Shown: positions 26,711-39,933, numbered from the stretch's first letter. The stretch: 64,000 nucleotides of DNA from Tetrahymena thermophila SB210 (GCF_000189635.1 NW_002475999.1:142840-206839), one strand, 5' to 3'. Notes: generated from the sequence alone by a model not told the origin. A program made the numbers and translations.

Positions 26711-27717
26711 TTTTTTAATTCTATTTCTTTTAGCGTTTAGACAGACCTTATATTTAGAAATTTTTTCAATTATGAGAACATATAATAAAATCAAAACAGC
26801 ACATTAAAAATAAATAAATGAAATCTTATAAATAAAATACAGTCATTTATTTATCTATTAATAGTAAACAAAATTTATGTTTTCAATAAAGAAAAAATGA
26901 AATATTTTATTTTTACAAAATTTCATAAATAATTTATTTTCTAAAAAAACTAGATATATCATTATTTCATTAATTTTTCATTAATTCAAAATAGAACTTA
27001 AATTTTAGTAACTTTGAAAATAAGCAAAATAGATAAAAGAAAAAAGTGAGATTAATTATTTTTCAACTACCAATTCAAAAGTTTGAAGTAATTAGTTAAA
27101 TTTCATGGCTTGTCCATTTCTTGATATTTTAATTCAAAATAATTTTCATAAGAAAATTTAACTTTAAAAAATATAAATTAATAAAAGAAAGTTTTTCTTT
27201 TAAAAAATATTTTTGATTAATTTTTATATTTTAAAAGAAATTAGAATATTAAAAAGAATATTTTTTAAATTAATAATAAATAATAATATGATACCAAATA
27301 AGCCTTTTTTTGAGATTTATTTTAATTTTTAAAATAAAATTTAGAATATATTTTTTTATGCAAAAGAAATTTTTATAACATAATATTTTTAAAAAAATGA
27401 TTTTGTTGAATAAATATTTTAAATGATGATTTTTATATTGTAATTTTTTGTTATACTAAAAGAGTAGATATAATTAAATTGTAGTTCTGTCAGAATATAT
27501 TTAATCTCCCGCAAAAATTTCTTCAAATTAAATAAATTTTGCATGTATCTCATTTATTAAAAAATAAGGTTCAATTAATAATAACAAATATTTTACTACT
27601 ATTACTTTATACTATTTGCTTTTACTAGAAAATAGAATTTAGGCTTAAAACAAATTTATTTTCTATTATATAATTCATATTTCTATTATTCTCTATTATT
27701 GAAACCTACTTACTGAA
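26711..27717. other. Divergent spacer between the LRR and helicase genes
   Basis: Very A+T rich. On the minus strand around 27060-27140 a segment reads RNGQAMKFNQLLQTFELVVE, which could be one more LRR exon, but it stands alone. Otherwise it presumably holds two divergent promoters. Confidence 0.35.
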
Positions 27718-30700
27718 ATGCTGAATAACTAAAATGATTATAAAGTTATTAAATACAAAAATAAATTTGGTGAGGATTGCGAACTAAGGCCAAGTGAAGA
27801 GTAATTGAAAATTATTACATCAGAATTAAGGCAAGATCAAAAGATTATTGCGTGTGCTGGTTCTGGAAAAACTACTACTTTAGTTGCTAGACTTAAATAT
27901 TTGATAGATCACGGTGTTTCACCTGAATCAATCATCATTAGTACTTTCAATGTAGAAGCTGGAAGAAATATTCAAAGTAGAGCGATGGAATTGATTGGAG
28001 AATAATCTGCTAAAAAATTAGATATTGGAAATATTGATAAAATAGCTTTCCGTCTTTATTTTTAATATATAAAAAATAGCTAAAATGCTTAGTTTAAGCA
28101 GTTTGGGCTTAGTGTGAAAGAGTATTGTTATGAATTATTTAAGTTTTTATAAACAAGAGATGGAATAAAATATGTTTTAGACAGATATAAATATTTCTTT
28201 TTTGATGAGTTTTAAGATGTTAATTAACTACAATATGATATATTGATGCTATTTAAAAAGCATGGATGCTTCTTAGTTGTTATAGGTAAATTAATCATTA
28301 AAAAGTCTTAAAATATCTCATTTATATTTTGAAGATAAAAGAACAAGCATAAAATAATATATTCTAAATAAATAAAAGTGTTTAATTAATTAATTGTTTT
28401 ATTAGGGGATGATGCTTAAAATATATATGGATGGAGAGATTCGAGAATAGATATTATATAAACAAGAATCGATGAGGATATTAAAAAGTTTTAGGGAGCT
28501 CACATTAAAACATATATGCTTTCTACTAACTATAGATGCTCAAAACCTATCACTTTATTTTCTAATTCTATTATAGCTACTTCTAAAAATTTGATTTAAA
28601 AAAGTATGAGATATTTAGTCAAAGAAGAAGGTAAATAATATCTATTAGTTGAGTAGAATTAAAAAAATAAAACCCTTTTTTAATTAATAATAGGAGTGAT
28701 TGAACTTAAACCATACTTGTAATGCTTTAAAGGATTATATAATTAGAATGAAGAAATAATCTCTCAGATAAAAAGTAAACTTAAAAGATATTAACTAAAA
28801 GATATAGCTATATTATGCTCAACAAATTAGCCACTCAAGTTTTTTGAAGAGGCTCTTGAAAAGCATAACGAAAAAAGCAGTTTAAAACTGAATTATATGA
28901 GTATGATAGGCAATAACTCCAGTATTTATGGAGGTAAAACCAACTAAAGCGAACTATTAAAATAAGATAGAATTACTTTAAGCACTATACATAGGGCAAA
29001 AGGTCTCGAATGGAAAGTGGTATTTTTCATTGGTGTAAATGATGAGTTTTTTCCTAATAACTTCCTAAGAGATCCTTCCAACTCTCTTACCAGATTAGAA
29101 GAATGTAGAAGATTGTTTTATGTAGGAGCTACAAGAGCCATAAATGAACTTTATTTCGCTATGGTTAAAAATAATAAATGTCATAAAGTAAAAGCATAAT
29201 AAATTAATTATTTAAAAAGCATTCATTCAAAAAAATAAATATAAATAAAAAGGTATGTAGATTTTTTAGTGGAATCAATGCAGAATTATATGAAAGAGAT
29301 ATAGATATTACAGATAATGATATGATAGTCGAAGAAGGTATCTAATATTTCATTTTTTTATGTTTTAAAGAGACATTTAAAGTTTAACTTTTAGATTTTA
29401 AAATGAAATAATCTAATTTAATTTAATTAATTTTGAAAAAAATTTCCAAAAAATTATTAACTTTTATGAAGAAAATATAAAAAAGGATTTTGAAAGAGAT
29501 GTCTAAGTGACTAAAATCATAGAGCAGATGGACCACAAAGATTTAAGTGAAGCTGATTAATTTTTATAAAATGTGGAGGAATTAGAAATTCGTTAAATAC
29601 ATCCAAAGAGCAATTTAAATGAATCTGAAATAAGAAATAATAACTTGTTTGTAGATTTAGGTTTATATATCGACTTGTAGTTTATCTTTATTGTTATATA
29701 TTTTTGATTTCTTTCTATTATAAAATTTAGGCTAATATAAAGAACTCTTGCAGAATAGCTCAATGCTGAAAACGGTTACTCTTATGAATATGCTTAGATA
29801 GTTCTATTTTCTATTTTTTGGAGATCAGATAAGGCAGAATTTATTTCAAAATATAGCACTTTTTTTAACAATAAAATGCTTGATTTCTCCGATATTGAAG
29901 ATGAAGAGGATTTCATAGAGGCATTCAATTTATTCTATAAATTTGGAAAAGTAGATAGAATTTAGTAAAACATAAAACTCAATGGATTTGAAATTTAAAC
30001 CCTTAGTACTATTTACTAAATATTGAAAGAGTATACACAAAAATACAATATAGAATACAGGTAGGATTTTATTTGAATTAATTTATTTTTATTACTTTTT
30101 AATGTTATTTTTATTTAGTGTTATCACTCACTAAGTCGAGGAATTAAATGCCATAGCTAAAGAGTATTTTCCTGAAGATTATAATAAAGAACCTTATATG
30201 AATAGTTATAAAAAGTTTATGAATCCTTAATTAAAATGTAACAATATACTTTTTGATATTTATTAAGTCAGTAAATGTGGTCAGTTATTTGATATGACTA
30301 GGAGAGTCCTTTATAGGAATGATTTTTAAACTCTGAACCCTAAAAATATTTAAGATAACTTGAATAATTTTGTAAAATACCTTTAATCTTTTAACTATGA
30401 GAAGATAAAAGTAAAATCAGTCATAACTCATGGCTTAAACTTAAAAGGAGAAATAGATTTACTAGCAGATGATACAATATATGAAATAAAGGCTTCTTAG
30501 TTTTAATCTATCTCAAAGGAGTATATTCTCTAAGTAAATACTAATTTTTTTCTTTTTATTTTTTAGTTTTTAAATTTACTTTTTTAGGTTTTAGCCTATG
30601 CAGCTTTGCTTAGGGTTGCACAAAATGTAGAAGTCAATCATATTGTATTTTATAACCCTTTAATTGGAAAGATATATAAATATAGTATCTCTAATTGGCC

Positions 30701-31394
30701 TTATGCTTAGTAATACATTAAATTCTTAACTGATAAATCACTGTAACTAGCTAATTCAAAGAAAAAAGTACTTGAACAAAGTGAGGCTGAAGAAAAATAA
30801 CAACTAGTTAACTTGAATCAAAATAAAGCAAATAATTCTCAGTAAAATAATAACTAAGATAAGACCTAGGACACAAATAGTCAAACTACTAATTTTAATG
30901 AAATTGGTGATTTAATTTAGTAAAAACTTCAGGAGGAAAAATTATAGTCGAAGCCATTATTTAATGTATCTGAATTCAGCTAACCATAAAACAGGCCAAG
31001 ATCTCTATTTACAAAACAAACTGTTTCAATAAAATCATCAACTGAATAAAAAAGCACAAGCACTGTATCTGGATATAGAAATTAGGTTCCAGATTAGGGA
31101 GAAAACAAAAAGCCAAAAAATGTTTATAGAGACTTTAAGAAATTTGTAAAGAATGAATAAATTGCATTATTAAAATAAAATATAAAATAAACTAAAATAA
31201 TTGTAGAAAGTGATCAAAGCTCTGAAAACGATGACATAGAAGAATATTCTTCTCTTAATATCAAAAAAATTAGCAAAAATTAAATTTCTAGTTCTAATCT
31301 ATAAAAAAATGTACTTCCGAAATCTACTCAGAATATTTTATCATAATTAGATGATATTGAAGAAGTTTCTTCCAAATTTATATAAATAGACTGA
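27718..31394 (+). CDS. UvrD-like SF1 helicase with C-terminal PD-(D/E)XK nuclease-like domain
   Basis: Exons 27718-28285, 28406-29187, 29253-29337, 29373-29676, 29731-30060, 30119-30533 and 30588-31394 join to 3,291 nt (1,096 residues). The ATG follows an in-frame TGA. Helicase motifs are in order: a Q-motif-like LRPSEEQLKII; motif I CAGSGKTTT (46-54); motif II FFFDEFQDVNQ (about 160-170); motif III GDDAQNIYGWRDS; motif V LSTIHRAKGLEWKVVFF; motif VI EECRRLFYVGATRA. Near residue 800, GEIDLLADDTIYEIKAS followed by ILQVLAYAALLRVAQ fits the D...ExK core and following helix of RecB/Cas4-type nucleases. A Ser/Gln-rich tail follows. It would unwind DNA 3'-5' and cut it, as AddA/RecB-like enzymes do, presumably in nuclear DNA repair (inference). 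The junction after exon 3 (a 35-nt intron) is the weakest. Confidence 0.85.
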
Positions 31395-32342
31395 TTACTT
31401 ACAAATTTTTTCTAACTAATAATCAAAGCATACTTTTGCTGAGCTCTCTTTCAATTATTCGTAATAGAGAGTTTTTAATATAAATATTAATGTAAACTGT
31501 ATATATTATTTTGTCATATAAAATTAAATAGTTATTTAGGCTTATTTATTTATTTATAGCAATCAGAATATACTAAATAATAAATAGATCATTATCATAT
31601 TCCAAAATATTAAATAATTTTAATATGAACTAAATTATGCAATTCTCAATTTTTTTCCAAAAAATATTTTAGTATTTAAATTTATTTAATAGTAGACATT
31701 TAAGGAAGATGAGTGAATAAACATTTTAATTTTATAGACTTAGGTGATGATTTAGATAGGGGAGTTCTTTTGTTAATTAATAGGCAGAATATATAAAAAG
31801 TGTAATTAAACTATTACGAATATGAAGTCACAAAATAATAATATATATCATCGTCATAGTTTTTAAAAATTTATGCGTTCCCTTTTAATTAAATATTGAG
31901 TAAGTATTTTATAAGTATTAATTAAATAAGGGCAAATAATCTGTTTTTGCAAAAATCTAAATTTTATAAAGAAATTAAAATCCATTGAAGATTAATAAAA
32001 ATTATTCAACCATTAAAATTTTATAAAATTTATTAAAAACTTTTCATATCTAATATATAATATTATTGTTTCAGATTAATTCATTACAAAAAAGATTGTG
32101 AATCTAAAAAATATATTTGTTTTTTTTTTTGTTTGGTTAAGATTTTTAAGTAGTTATTTACATTTTTTTCATTGTTGCTCTACCGTTCTAATAAATCTTT
32201 AAATTGATGATTTTTACTTAATTAATACTTGATTAAGAGTAAAAGCTAATTAAAAAAGTTTTGTAAACAAAAAAGAATTAAAATTGAGTTTTTAAGATCA
32301 TTCAAAAGTAAAATACTCAGCATTAATATTTTATTAGCTGGA
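31395..32342. other. Spacer with an orphan coding-like fragment
   Basis: Mostly A+T-rich spacer between the helicase gene and the M8-like gene. The only notable content is an open stretch at 31713-31988, listed separately. Confidence 0.4.
31713..31988 (+). pseudogene. Possible gene fragment, about 90 codons
   Basis: In the ciliate code this stretch is open from just after a TGA to TGA 31986-31988. It begins with GTG rather than ATG and reads protein-like (FNFIDLGDDLDRGVLLLIN, then a Gln/Tyr-rich part). It has more D, G and R than random A+T-rich DNA would give. It may be an isolated exon or a remnant; I do not recognise it. Confidence 0.22.
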
Positions 32343-35300
32343 ATGAATCCAAATAAGCTCTTATTAGTATTTCTACTACTTTAAAATATCATAAATGAAG
32401 TTTAATCATAATAAAATAACTCTTCTATGGATAAAACTTAATCAAAATAACACAGAAATTTAGCACAATAACTCCAACCAATTAGAGTCTCAGTTGATTA
32501 TAGCTAATTTGACTAATATTTTGTAAGTTAATCTGATAGAGATTATGTTAGAAAGATATTTGGATTCTTTTAGAGTTTTGCTAGTAGCTTAATTAGCGTA
32601 GTACCACGATAATCTAGTATTGCAAATAATGGGATTATTTGGTGTGGTTCAACATTTATAGGGGCTCATAATGCTATTTTTGGCTATTAAAATACAGATT
32701 TTTAAATTGTTATATCAGCTACTTAAAGCATATTTATTTCTTCTAGAGTATCTTATCGTATGATTTTAATTTAACACAGTTTATTATTTTAACAAATAAT
32801 CTTTTCGGATTTAAAATGTGTTGATATCATTTTAAATACCTTCTTTATTTAGCATAAATATGGAGATTAACTTTTATGTTTGTTTAGAATTAATATAATA
32901 AAAGAAATGTATAAGAGTAGGCTAAATAAATTTTCTTTAATTTGATATCCATGAAATTAAGCTTAATCTAAAATATAATCTCTATTAGAATTCAATTGAT
33001 AATTTTAGGGACAAAGAATAAAATAAAAAAAACATTTAGTTAGATCATATTAATTTTTATGGAAATTTAATATATTTTTATTTATTAAAAAAGATGTTTG
33101 TAATTGGGACTCAAACTATCGTCCAATTTTGATGGAAGTTCGATACTTAATGAGAAAATTTCGCTAAAGTACTGTAGCAAACGATATAAACTAGCTAAAA
33201 AGAGCTTTTATGTATGAAGGATTATGGAATAAAGATCGTTTCACATATTGGCGAAATCCTTTTACTCCTCCAGACGGAGATCTAACAAACAGATAGCCTT
33301 ATAATGTGAATACTGATTTATATGTTTCTTAACCTGCTAATGGAGGCGGCTTAAATTATTTTCTAAAAGGACCAAATGTGTAATAGCTTGTTAGAAAGCA
33401 TTTTAATTGTCCTACAGCCATAGGTTTATAAGTACTCAACTAGGTATATTATTGATATTTTATTTTAATTGTAGATTTAATAAATATTTAATATAGTAAG
33501 ACTTAGCTAATTTTTTACCTAATGATTTATTTAGTACTTATGCAGATTAGTCAGGAGATAATTTAGATAATTTCATTTTTTCATAATTTGATGTTGCTAT
33601 TCTAAGAGATATGGGAAATTATGAATAAATTAATGACGGTATAGCAGATACTATACTATGGGGATAAAATATGGGGTGTGATTTTTTAAATAACCGCTGT
33701 GATGATTTGATTAAAACTTCAATAAAATAAGATGGTAATCTTTACTAGTGTAATCAGTTTTCAACAGGTAAATTTTAACAAAGCTAATAAGTTATTTAAA
33801 ATCAAATTAACTCTGGATAATGCCCATATATATAAGATTCTAACACTATTAGCTGTCTGAATGTGAACAATAACTCCTAAGCTAATTTATTTGGAGAAAC
33901 TTATGGTAGCTTTAGTAAATGTTTTCAATCAAACATATTATAAAAGAGTAACTTAATTAATTCAGAAAAATTAATGTAGAATTTGTTTTTTTATCAAAAT
34001 AATAGCTTCGGCTCCTCCCACTATAAATCCTCCTATAAGATGTCTTTATACTTAATGTGATATATCAAAAACATATATAACAATATAGTTACCTTCAGGT
34101 GAATACTTTGTTTGCAAAGAACCTTATTAAATTTTAACTATAAATACTGATTCTTACTAAGGGACTATAAACTGTCCTTCTAATTTCTTATAATTTTGCT
34201 ATGGAGCTGCATGCCCTAATAATTGCAATCAAAAAGGCTATTGCCAAAATGTAAATTTTATTAAAAATCTAATTAATAATATTGATACTTATAAGAAAAA
34301 AATGAATAACTTATCAAAAATCTCTACAAATTTAGAGGAAATAATTTATATTGATGAGCTTATAAATTTGTATCAACGATTAATTATTTCAATTTTTACA
34401 TATGAAATTATCAGATAAACACTGACTGAATAAAGTGCTTTCTTTAATTTTTTATAAAAAAAAATAATGATAAATTTAGAATGAATGTAATAGTCAACTG
34501 CTCACCCCCCTTTTTGGTTGTTTTTATCTGAAATACTATCAAACTATTTTGATTTAAAAAAATGATTATTTATTTAAATATCATAAAAAAATATTCAAAT
34601 TAATAAAATTTATATTATCTAAATTTTATACATTACAAAATAATAAATAATAAAGGGAAAATGTAATTGTAAAAATGGCTTTTAGGGTGATGATTGCTCA
34701 ATTTAATGCCCACTTAACAATTGTACCTGTCAATCTCCTTGCGTAAATTGCAGAGGATCATCAACATGGTGCACATCGTGCTTAGCTGGATATAAATTAA
34801 TAGCAGAAAAAGGTACCTGCTAGAAATAATGTGATAATTCATGTTTAGAATGTAATTTACCAGTAAATCCTACTTCTTGCACTTCCTGCAAAGATGGATT
34901 TTATTTGTATCAAGGTTAATGCTTTTAATGCTAATCCCCATGCTAAACTTGCAGTTAATCAAGAAACAATTGTTTAACTTGTATAAATAATTACACTTTA
35001 AATCACCTTTAAAATGTGTGTAATCCTATTTGCTATGGCGCTTGTAAAGAGTGTATTTTACCTTAATAAAAAAACTCATGCAAATCGTGTTTTGATTAAA
35101 ATTACTTATCTTAATAAGGTGAATGCTTACCTTGCAGCTCGTAGTGTTTAAATTGTCTTGGAGATTCTAATATTTGTACTAAATGTTATCCAGGGTATAT
35201 TCTAAACCCCTTAACTTTTTAATGTAATCCTATTTGTGCTCAAAATTGTTTAACTTGTACTGAACCACTTTCTCCTTTATCGTGTACTTCTTGCGAATAA

Positions 35301-37835
35301 GGATATTATTTAAATAATAACAGTTGCTTAAGCTGCCTTTCAATAACAGATTTTACTAAAACAGTTCCTAATGAATGTAATGGGTTGTTTTTGTTTAACT
35401 CTGACTGCAATTCAAGATGCAAAGTATGCTTAGCTACAGATATAAAATTTTGCTTAAATTGCTCTGATTAGACTACAAAAACACCTTATTGTGATTGCCC
35501 TTCAAATTCTATATTTTTAAATGGTTTATGCAGATCTTGCCCATCTTAATAGTTTTTTGATTTGGCATCATCAAGCTGCTTGAAGTGTCATCCTTCATGT
35601 TAATCCTGTTTCGGAATTAAATCTAATTAATGTTACACTTGTTTTGTTTAGAATGGTATGGAATTTAATTCAAACTCTAATTCATGCTCTTGCAGCGATA
35701 AGGATTCAGTTTTAATGATCAATACATTAAGCAATCAGCAATAAACTGCAGTTTGCAAATAAGGTATGGGAGTAAACTTTACAAGATTTTATCCAAATTA
35801 CTAGTCTCAATACTAAATGTTCTAAGCTACTTTTACAATGAATCTCTAATAAAATATTTAAAACTCTAACATTTAATAATCTTTTAAATTTTATATCCCA
35901 GAAATTCAATCATCAAGCTATGAAATAAAGATCGAAGCTATTTAAAAAAATTAAATTTTATTTTAGATTTTTCAAAAGAAAAGTTTCCATGCAAATTAAT
36001 TAGTTATTACTGTTTCAAGCACAACTTAAATTTCATCTACAGAAAATATTCTTTTGAAACCATCTCTATTAAATAAAAGCTTTACACTGTAAATTGGTCC
36101 TGTATTTATAGATAGTAGTAGTGGATCAGGTTAAAATAGTGGAGGTATTAGCGATAAATTAGATTAAATTGTGGGATTTGTTAATTACAATTAATAAGTT
36201 ACAAATTCAATAAATTTTTTAAATTAGTTTTCAATATTTCTTCACTTAGTAAACACAATATAACCTAGTGCTTTATTTATAACAATTAATACATCTTTAC
36301 CTCCTCTCTTTTATACATTATAAAGAGTGATGGGTACTTTTGTCTATTAAAATGTGCCAGAATAGAGCGTTTACAGAGCAGATCCAAAAGATTGTAAGTT
36401 AAGTTATCTCACAATAGATTACTGCGATTTAGAAAACTAAAATCCTCAACCTTATAATTAATTCCAAAGACTAGGATTTAGCACAGGATTCTTTTTAAAT
36501 ATTCAAAACTTTTTAAACTAAACTATAATAGGAGGATGTATATTCTTATTAACTAAATATCTATTATAATTTTATAATGAAGATCTATCAACCTTAAAAG
36601 ATTTAACAAAAAGTTAATACTAAAATCTCACAGTTGAAGAAATGAAACACAATCCAAATTTAATCTAATAATAGAAACAAATTCAGTAGTTGAGAAGATT
36701 TAGTGGTGTTCCTTTTGGGTATTCAAATAAAAAATTACATCTGGTGATATAATTTTTACATGTAAAATCGTTTGACTACTTTTTTTCAACGTTTGAGGCT
36801 AATTTATTAATCTTTTCAGTTTCTGCTCATCTTTTTATAAGAGTAAATATATTTGACCCAGAAGTACAATAAAATGCCCTTGTTAGAATATCTACCTATG
36901 TTTTTATTATAAGTTTCATATTCTTAGTAAACTTACTAAATCAAGGATATATTTGCATAAACAAATCTGATAATCTTGATGTGATAACAGAAAATTTGAG
37001 TAATGAATTAAAAATGAATGCAGGATACTTTTGTAAAAATTTCCATCTTTTAAATTTCTTAAAAAAATGGCTTGTTTGTTGCTTACATGTAGAATTATAT
37101 TATTATCCAAAAGTTCTAATTATAGCAGTAATAGTAATTTATTCTTTTGGAGTTTTATTAGAAGTTTTTTTCAGACCTTTTCAAAAAACCTATCAAAATT
37201 TAGTAAGAATAGTTGGGGATTTAACATTTGCTTTTGTTTATTTTTGTACTCTTCGTACTCACCAAATTTATTTAAGCTTGCAACTCTAAGCAGAATTAAA
37301 TTAAAATGATGTTAACTAGTTTAGCTTATGGGGTTTAATTGCAACCTTTTCTTTAATAGGTTATAATGGCTTATATTTGATTCTATATATAATAAATTTA
37401 TCAGTTATTCTTTATTCAAAACTTTGTAAAAATTTTTTTACTAAGTATCGCGAAATAAGTTTAGAGTTAGGTTAAACTACAAAATCTTCATATAAGTAAA
37501 AATAACTTCATAAAAAATTAACAAGCTCCTTAGCACATAAAGAAACAATTGAAAATAATAATGCAGCCATATTTGATTTGAATTGCTCTATATATTCAAA
37601 CTCATAGTTTAATGACCAATACATTTTCTAAAAATCTGATAGAAGTAATAAAAATAATAATAAAATTAACTTAAAAAAATAATAAAATAATAATTAGCAT
37701 AGTTAAAAACCATAAAAGACAAACAAGATAAAAATTAAAATAGATAAATATGGAAATATTTGCAATAAAAATTTAGAAAAGTTTGGAGTCCCTATATATC
37801 CATAAAGAGATCATTTAAGTAATGATCAATTATGA
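32343..37835 (+). CDS. Leishmanolysin (M8)-like protein with furin-type repeats and C-terminal TM segments; catalytic motif not seen
   Basis: A consistent model is 32343-32877, 33040-33431, 33497-33975, 34040-34250 and 34656-37835: 4,797 nt, 1,598 residues, all GT...AG introns with matching phases. A signal peptide comes first (MNPNKLLLVFLLLQN). M8-like landmarks: GYQNTDFQIVIS, KGPNVQQLVRKHFNCPT (near 300), FDVAILRDMGNY, GQNMGCDFLNNRC, INCPSNFLQFCYG, and the EGF-like CPNNCNQKGYCQN/GKCNCKNGFQGDDC. Residues 540-885 are furin-type Cys repeats (e.g. NCLTCINNYTLN, CTKCYPGYIL); four or five TM helices follow (about 1245-1465). No HExxH occurs; the likely equivalent reads VDIILNTFF, and the usual third-ligand SHWE motif is also absent. 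I therefore infer a surface pseudoprotease. The first intron (162 nt) is the least certain. Confidence 0.8.
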
Positions 37836-39900
37836 TTTAATTTAATAAAATTTTCATTCATTAATAAATTAACTGTAAGAAATCTATAAAACTAAAATTT
37901 TTCATATTTTTATAAATAATTAAATAATTTTAAGATATTTATAATGTATTAATTTTATTTCAATTTTATTAAGTCTAAAATCAATTTAAATTAAAAAAGT
38001 TTGACAAAAAATTTTAATAAAAAATTGTATAATTTAAATTTATTTATAATGTATTAAATATATTTCAATTTTATTAAGTTAATACCCTGTTTTAATTCAA
38101 AAATTTATACAAAAAATTTGTAATAAAAATTTCATTTTAGAAAATATCAAATAAAAATATATAAAAATTATAAATAATTAAGTATAGTTAACTTATGCTA
38201 TTCAAGCAATAATAATTTTTAATAGATTAAACAGTTTTAAGAAATCATTTGATTAAAAAAATTTAAATAAAACTTTTAAATTTCTTTTTGGCTTAACTTA
38301 AATTGGTATATTTTAAAATGATGCCTTCAGTACTTTATTCTAAAAGATATTTCAAAATTAAAATATATATTTTCAATTTCGCATTTTCTTTCTTAACTGA
38401 ATATAATTAAAATCATATTATTTCAATTATCTCTTTATTTATTTTCAATGATTAAAAAAAATCTAATTGAATTGAATTTTTATATTTATTTTTCTTTTTT
38501 TCTTTATTTTTTTTGAAATAAATTTAATGAAATTTTAAATATAATAAGCATTTTTTGTTTTATTTAAAAATTAATAATTTTCATTTTCATTTTCATTGAA
38601 AATGAATTAAGAAAATATTTATTTATATTCATAAATAAAAATATATTATAATGATTTTAAAAATATTGAATTTAAGATTCAAGAATTGTTTAAGATTAAT
38701 AGGTGAAAATGAAATAAAAACAAAATTTTAATAACAACATAAATTTAAAATTTATAATAAAAGTATATGAAGAAAGTTTTAATTGATAACCATTTATAAC
38801 TCAAATTCTAATTTATTAAATTAAAAATGAAACAAATTATGCTTAAATTAAGATTTTTTTTATCATTCAAGAGTTGTTTATTGATTAGTATTTTTTAAGA
38901 ATTCTTCTAAAAATAATCAATTTGATATGATTAATCGATTTCGTAATTTAACTACATTTAAAATTAAATTAATATTCTTTATTTTAAATTTAGCTTTCAA
39001 AGAAGTTATATTAGTTACTTACTAAATTGCATATGTGTAAGTTTTCAATTGCCATTTTATAATATATTATTATTGATTCATGTTAAATATGATAATAAAT
39101 TTAAAAAATTTACTGCGCTTAAGTTACTTAGTTAAGCTTAAGATACAAAAATCTAATATTTCGTAATAAACAAATTAAATTGAAAAAGGCTTACGTATTT
39201 TTACAATTTAATTAAATATGTTAGATAAATAATTTGATAATTATTACATGGTAAATTTTTTTATTACTGATGAACGAATATTAATATTAATCTAATAAAT
39301 AGCTAGTAGTTGGAACAGTCTATTTTATTTATTGCAATAAAACAAAGTTAACAAAACTATACTTACTCTAATTTAAATGGCGTATTTAACAAAGACACCT
39401 CTATACAAAATTGAATTTATTTTCATTTTTTATATGAGCTTTAAGATTATTATATTTAGAACATAGAAAATATTTTTTGCATTACAATAGTCTCTTTTAT
39501 CATCAGAAACAATTTTAAGAAAATTTATATTACTAAATAAGATTGTAAATAATTTGAAATAAAATCCAAATTATTCGTTTAGATTCACATAAATATTCGT
39601 AGAATGATAAATTTTAAGTTCCATTAAAATTAATTAATTAATAATAAAATTTAGATACAGATATTAAGATGATGCATTATCAATGTTAGGCATAAATTTT
39701 TAACCAAATTTTTATAAACAAGCATGGAGAAAGAGATAAAGTTTAAGTGAAATAAAAACAAAAAAGAGTTAATAATAAAAATGGGGTTTTTTCTTGAATA
39801 AATGAAGCGTGTAAAAAGACTTAGTAGATTTCTAGCTTGAAGAGAAAGTGAAAATTCATTTTCTGCAAAAATGATACAATTTTAGCTTGTGAAATGTCGA
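37836..39900. other. A+T-rich spacer, small direct and inverted repeats
   Basis: No gene is seen on either strand. A diverged direct repeat (ATTTATAATGTATTAA..ATTTCAATTTTATTAAGT) occurs near 37937 and 38042. A perfect inverted repeat TTCATTTTC-att-GAAAATGAA lies near 38590-38610. The rest is featureless A+T-rich DNA. Confidence 0.45.
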
Positions 39901-39904
39901 AATA

Positions 39905-39933
39905 TTACGACGTAAATTGCATATTAAATGCAA
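39905..39933. promoter_or_regulatory. Two palindromic elements upstream of the prpD-like gene
   Basis: TTACGACGTAA (39905-39915) is a quasi-palindrome with two 5-bp arms around one base, containing two CG steps that are rare here. TTGCAT (39917-39922) and ATGCAA (39928-39933) form a second inverted repeat with a 5-bp spacer. They lie about 85-110 bp before the ATG. The first resembles bZIP half-sites; a regulatory role is inference. Confidence 0.3.

Noticed and set aside
27440-27580. Minus-strand stretch reading MQNLFNLKKFLREIKY
   Set aside because: It briefly looks protein-like but runs into low-complexity translation and does not match the LRR repeats; too weak to call.
32930-33010. Apparent frameshift or stop codons in the M8-like gene
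   Set aside because: An intron 32878-33039 with matching phase removes all the TGA codons, so no lesion needs to be assumed.
33900-34040. Apparent second frameshift in the M8-like gene
   Set aside because: A 64-nt GT...AG intron at 33976-34039 restores the frame and keeps the SKCFQSNIL and CLYTQCD blocks.
36916-37110. Minus-strand frame in the M8-like gene
   Set aside because: It is antisense to the continuous C-terminal exon with TM helices and has no family signal.
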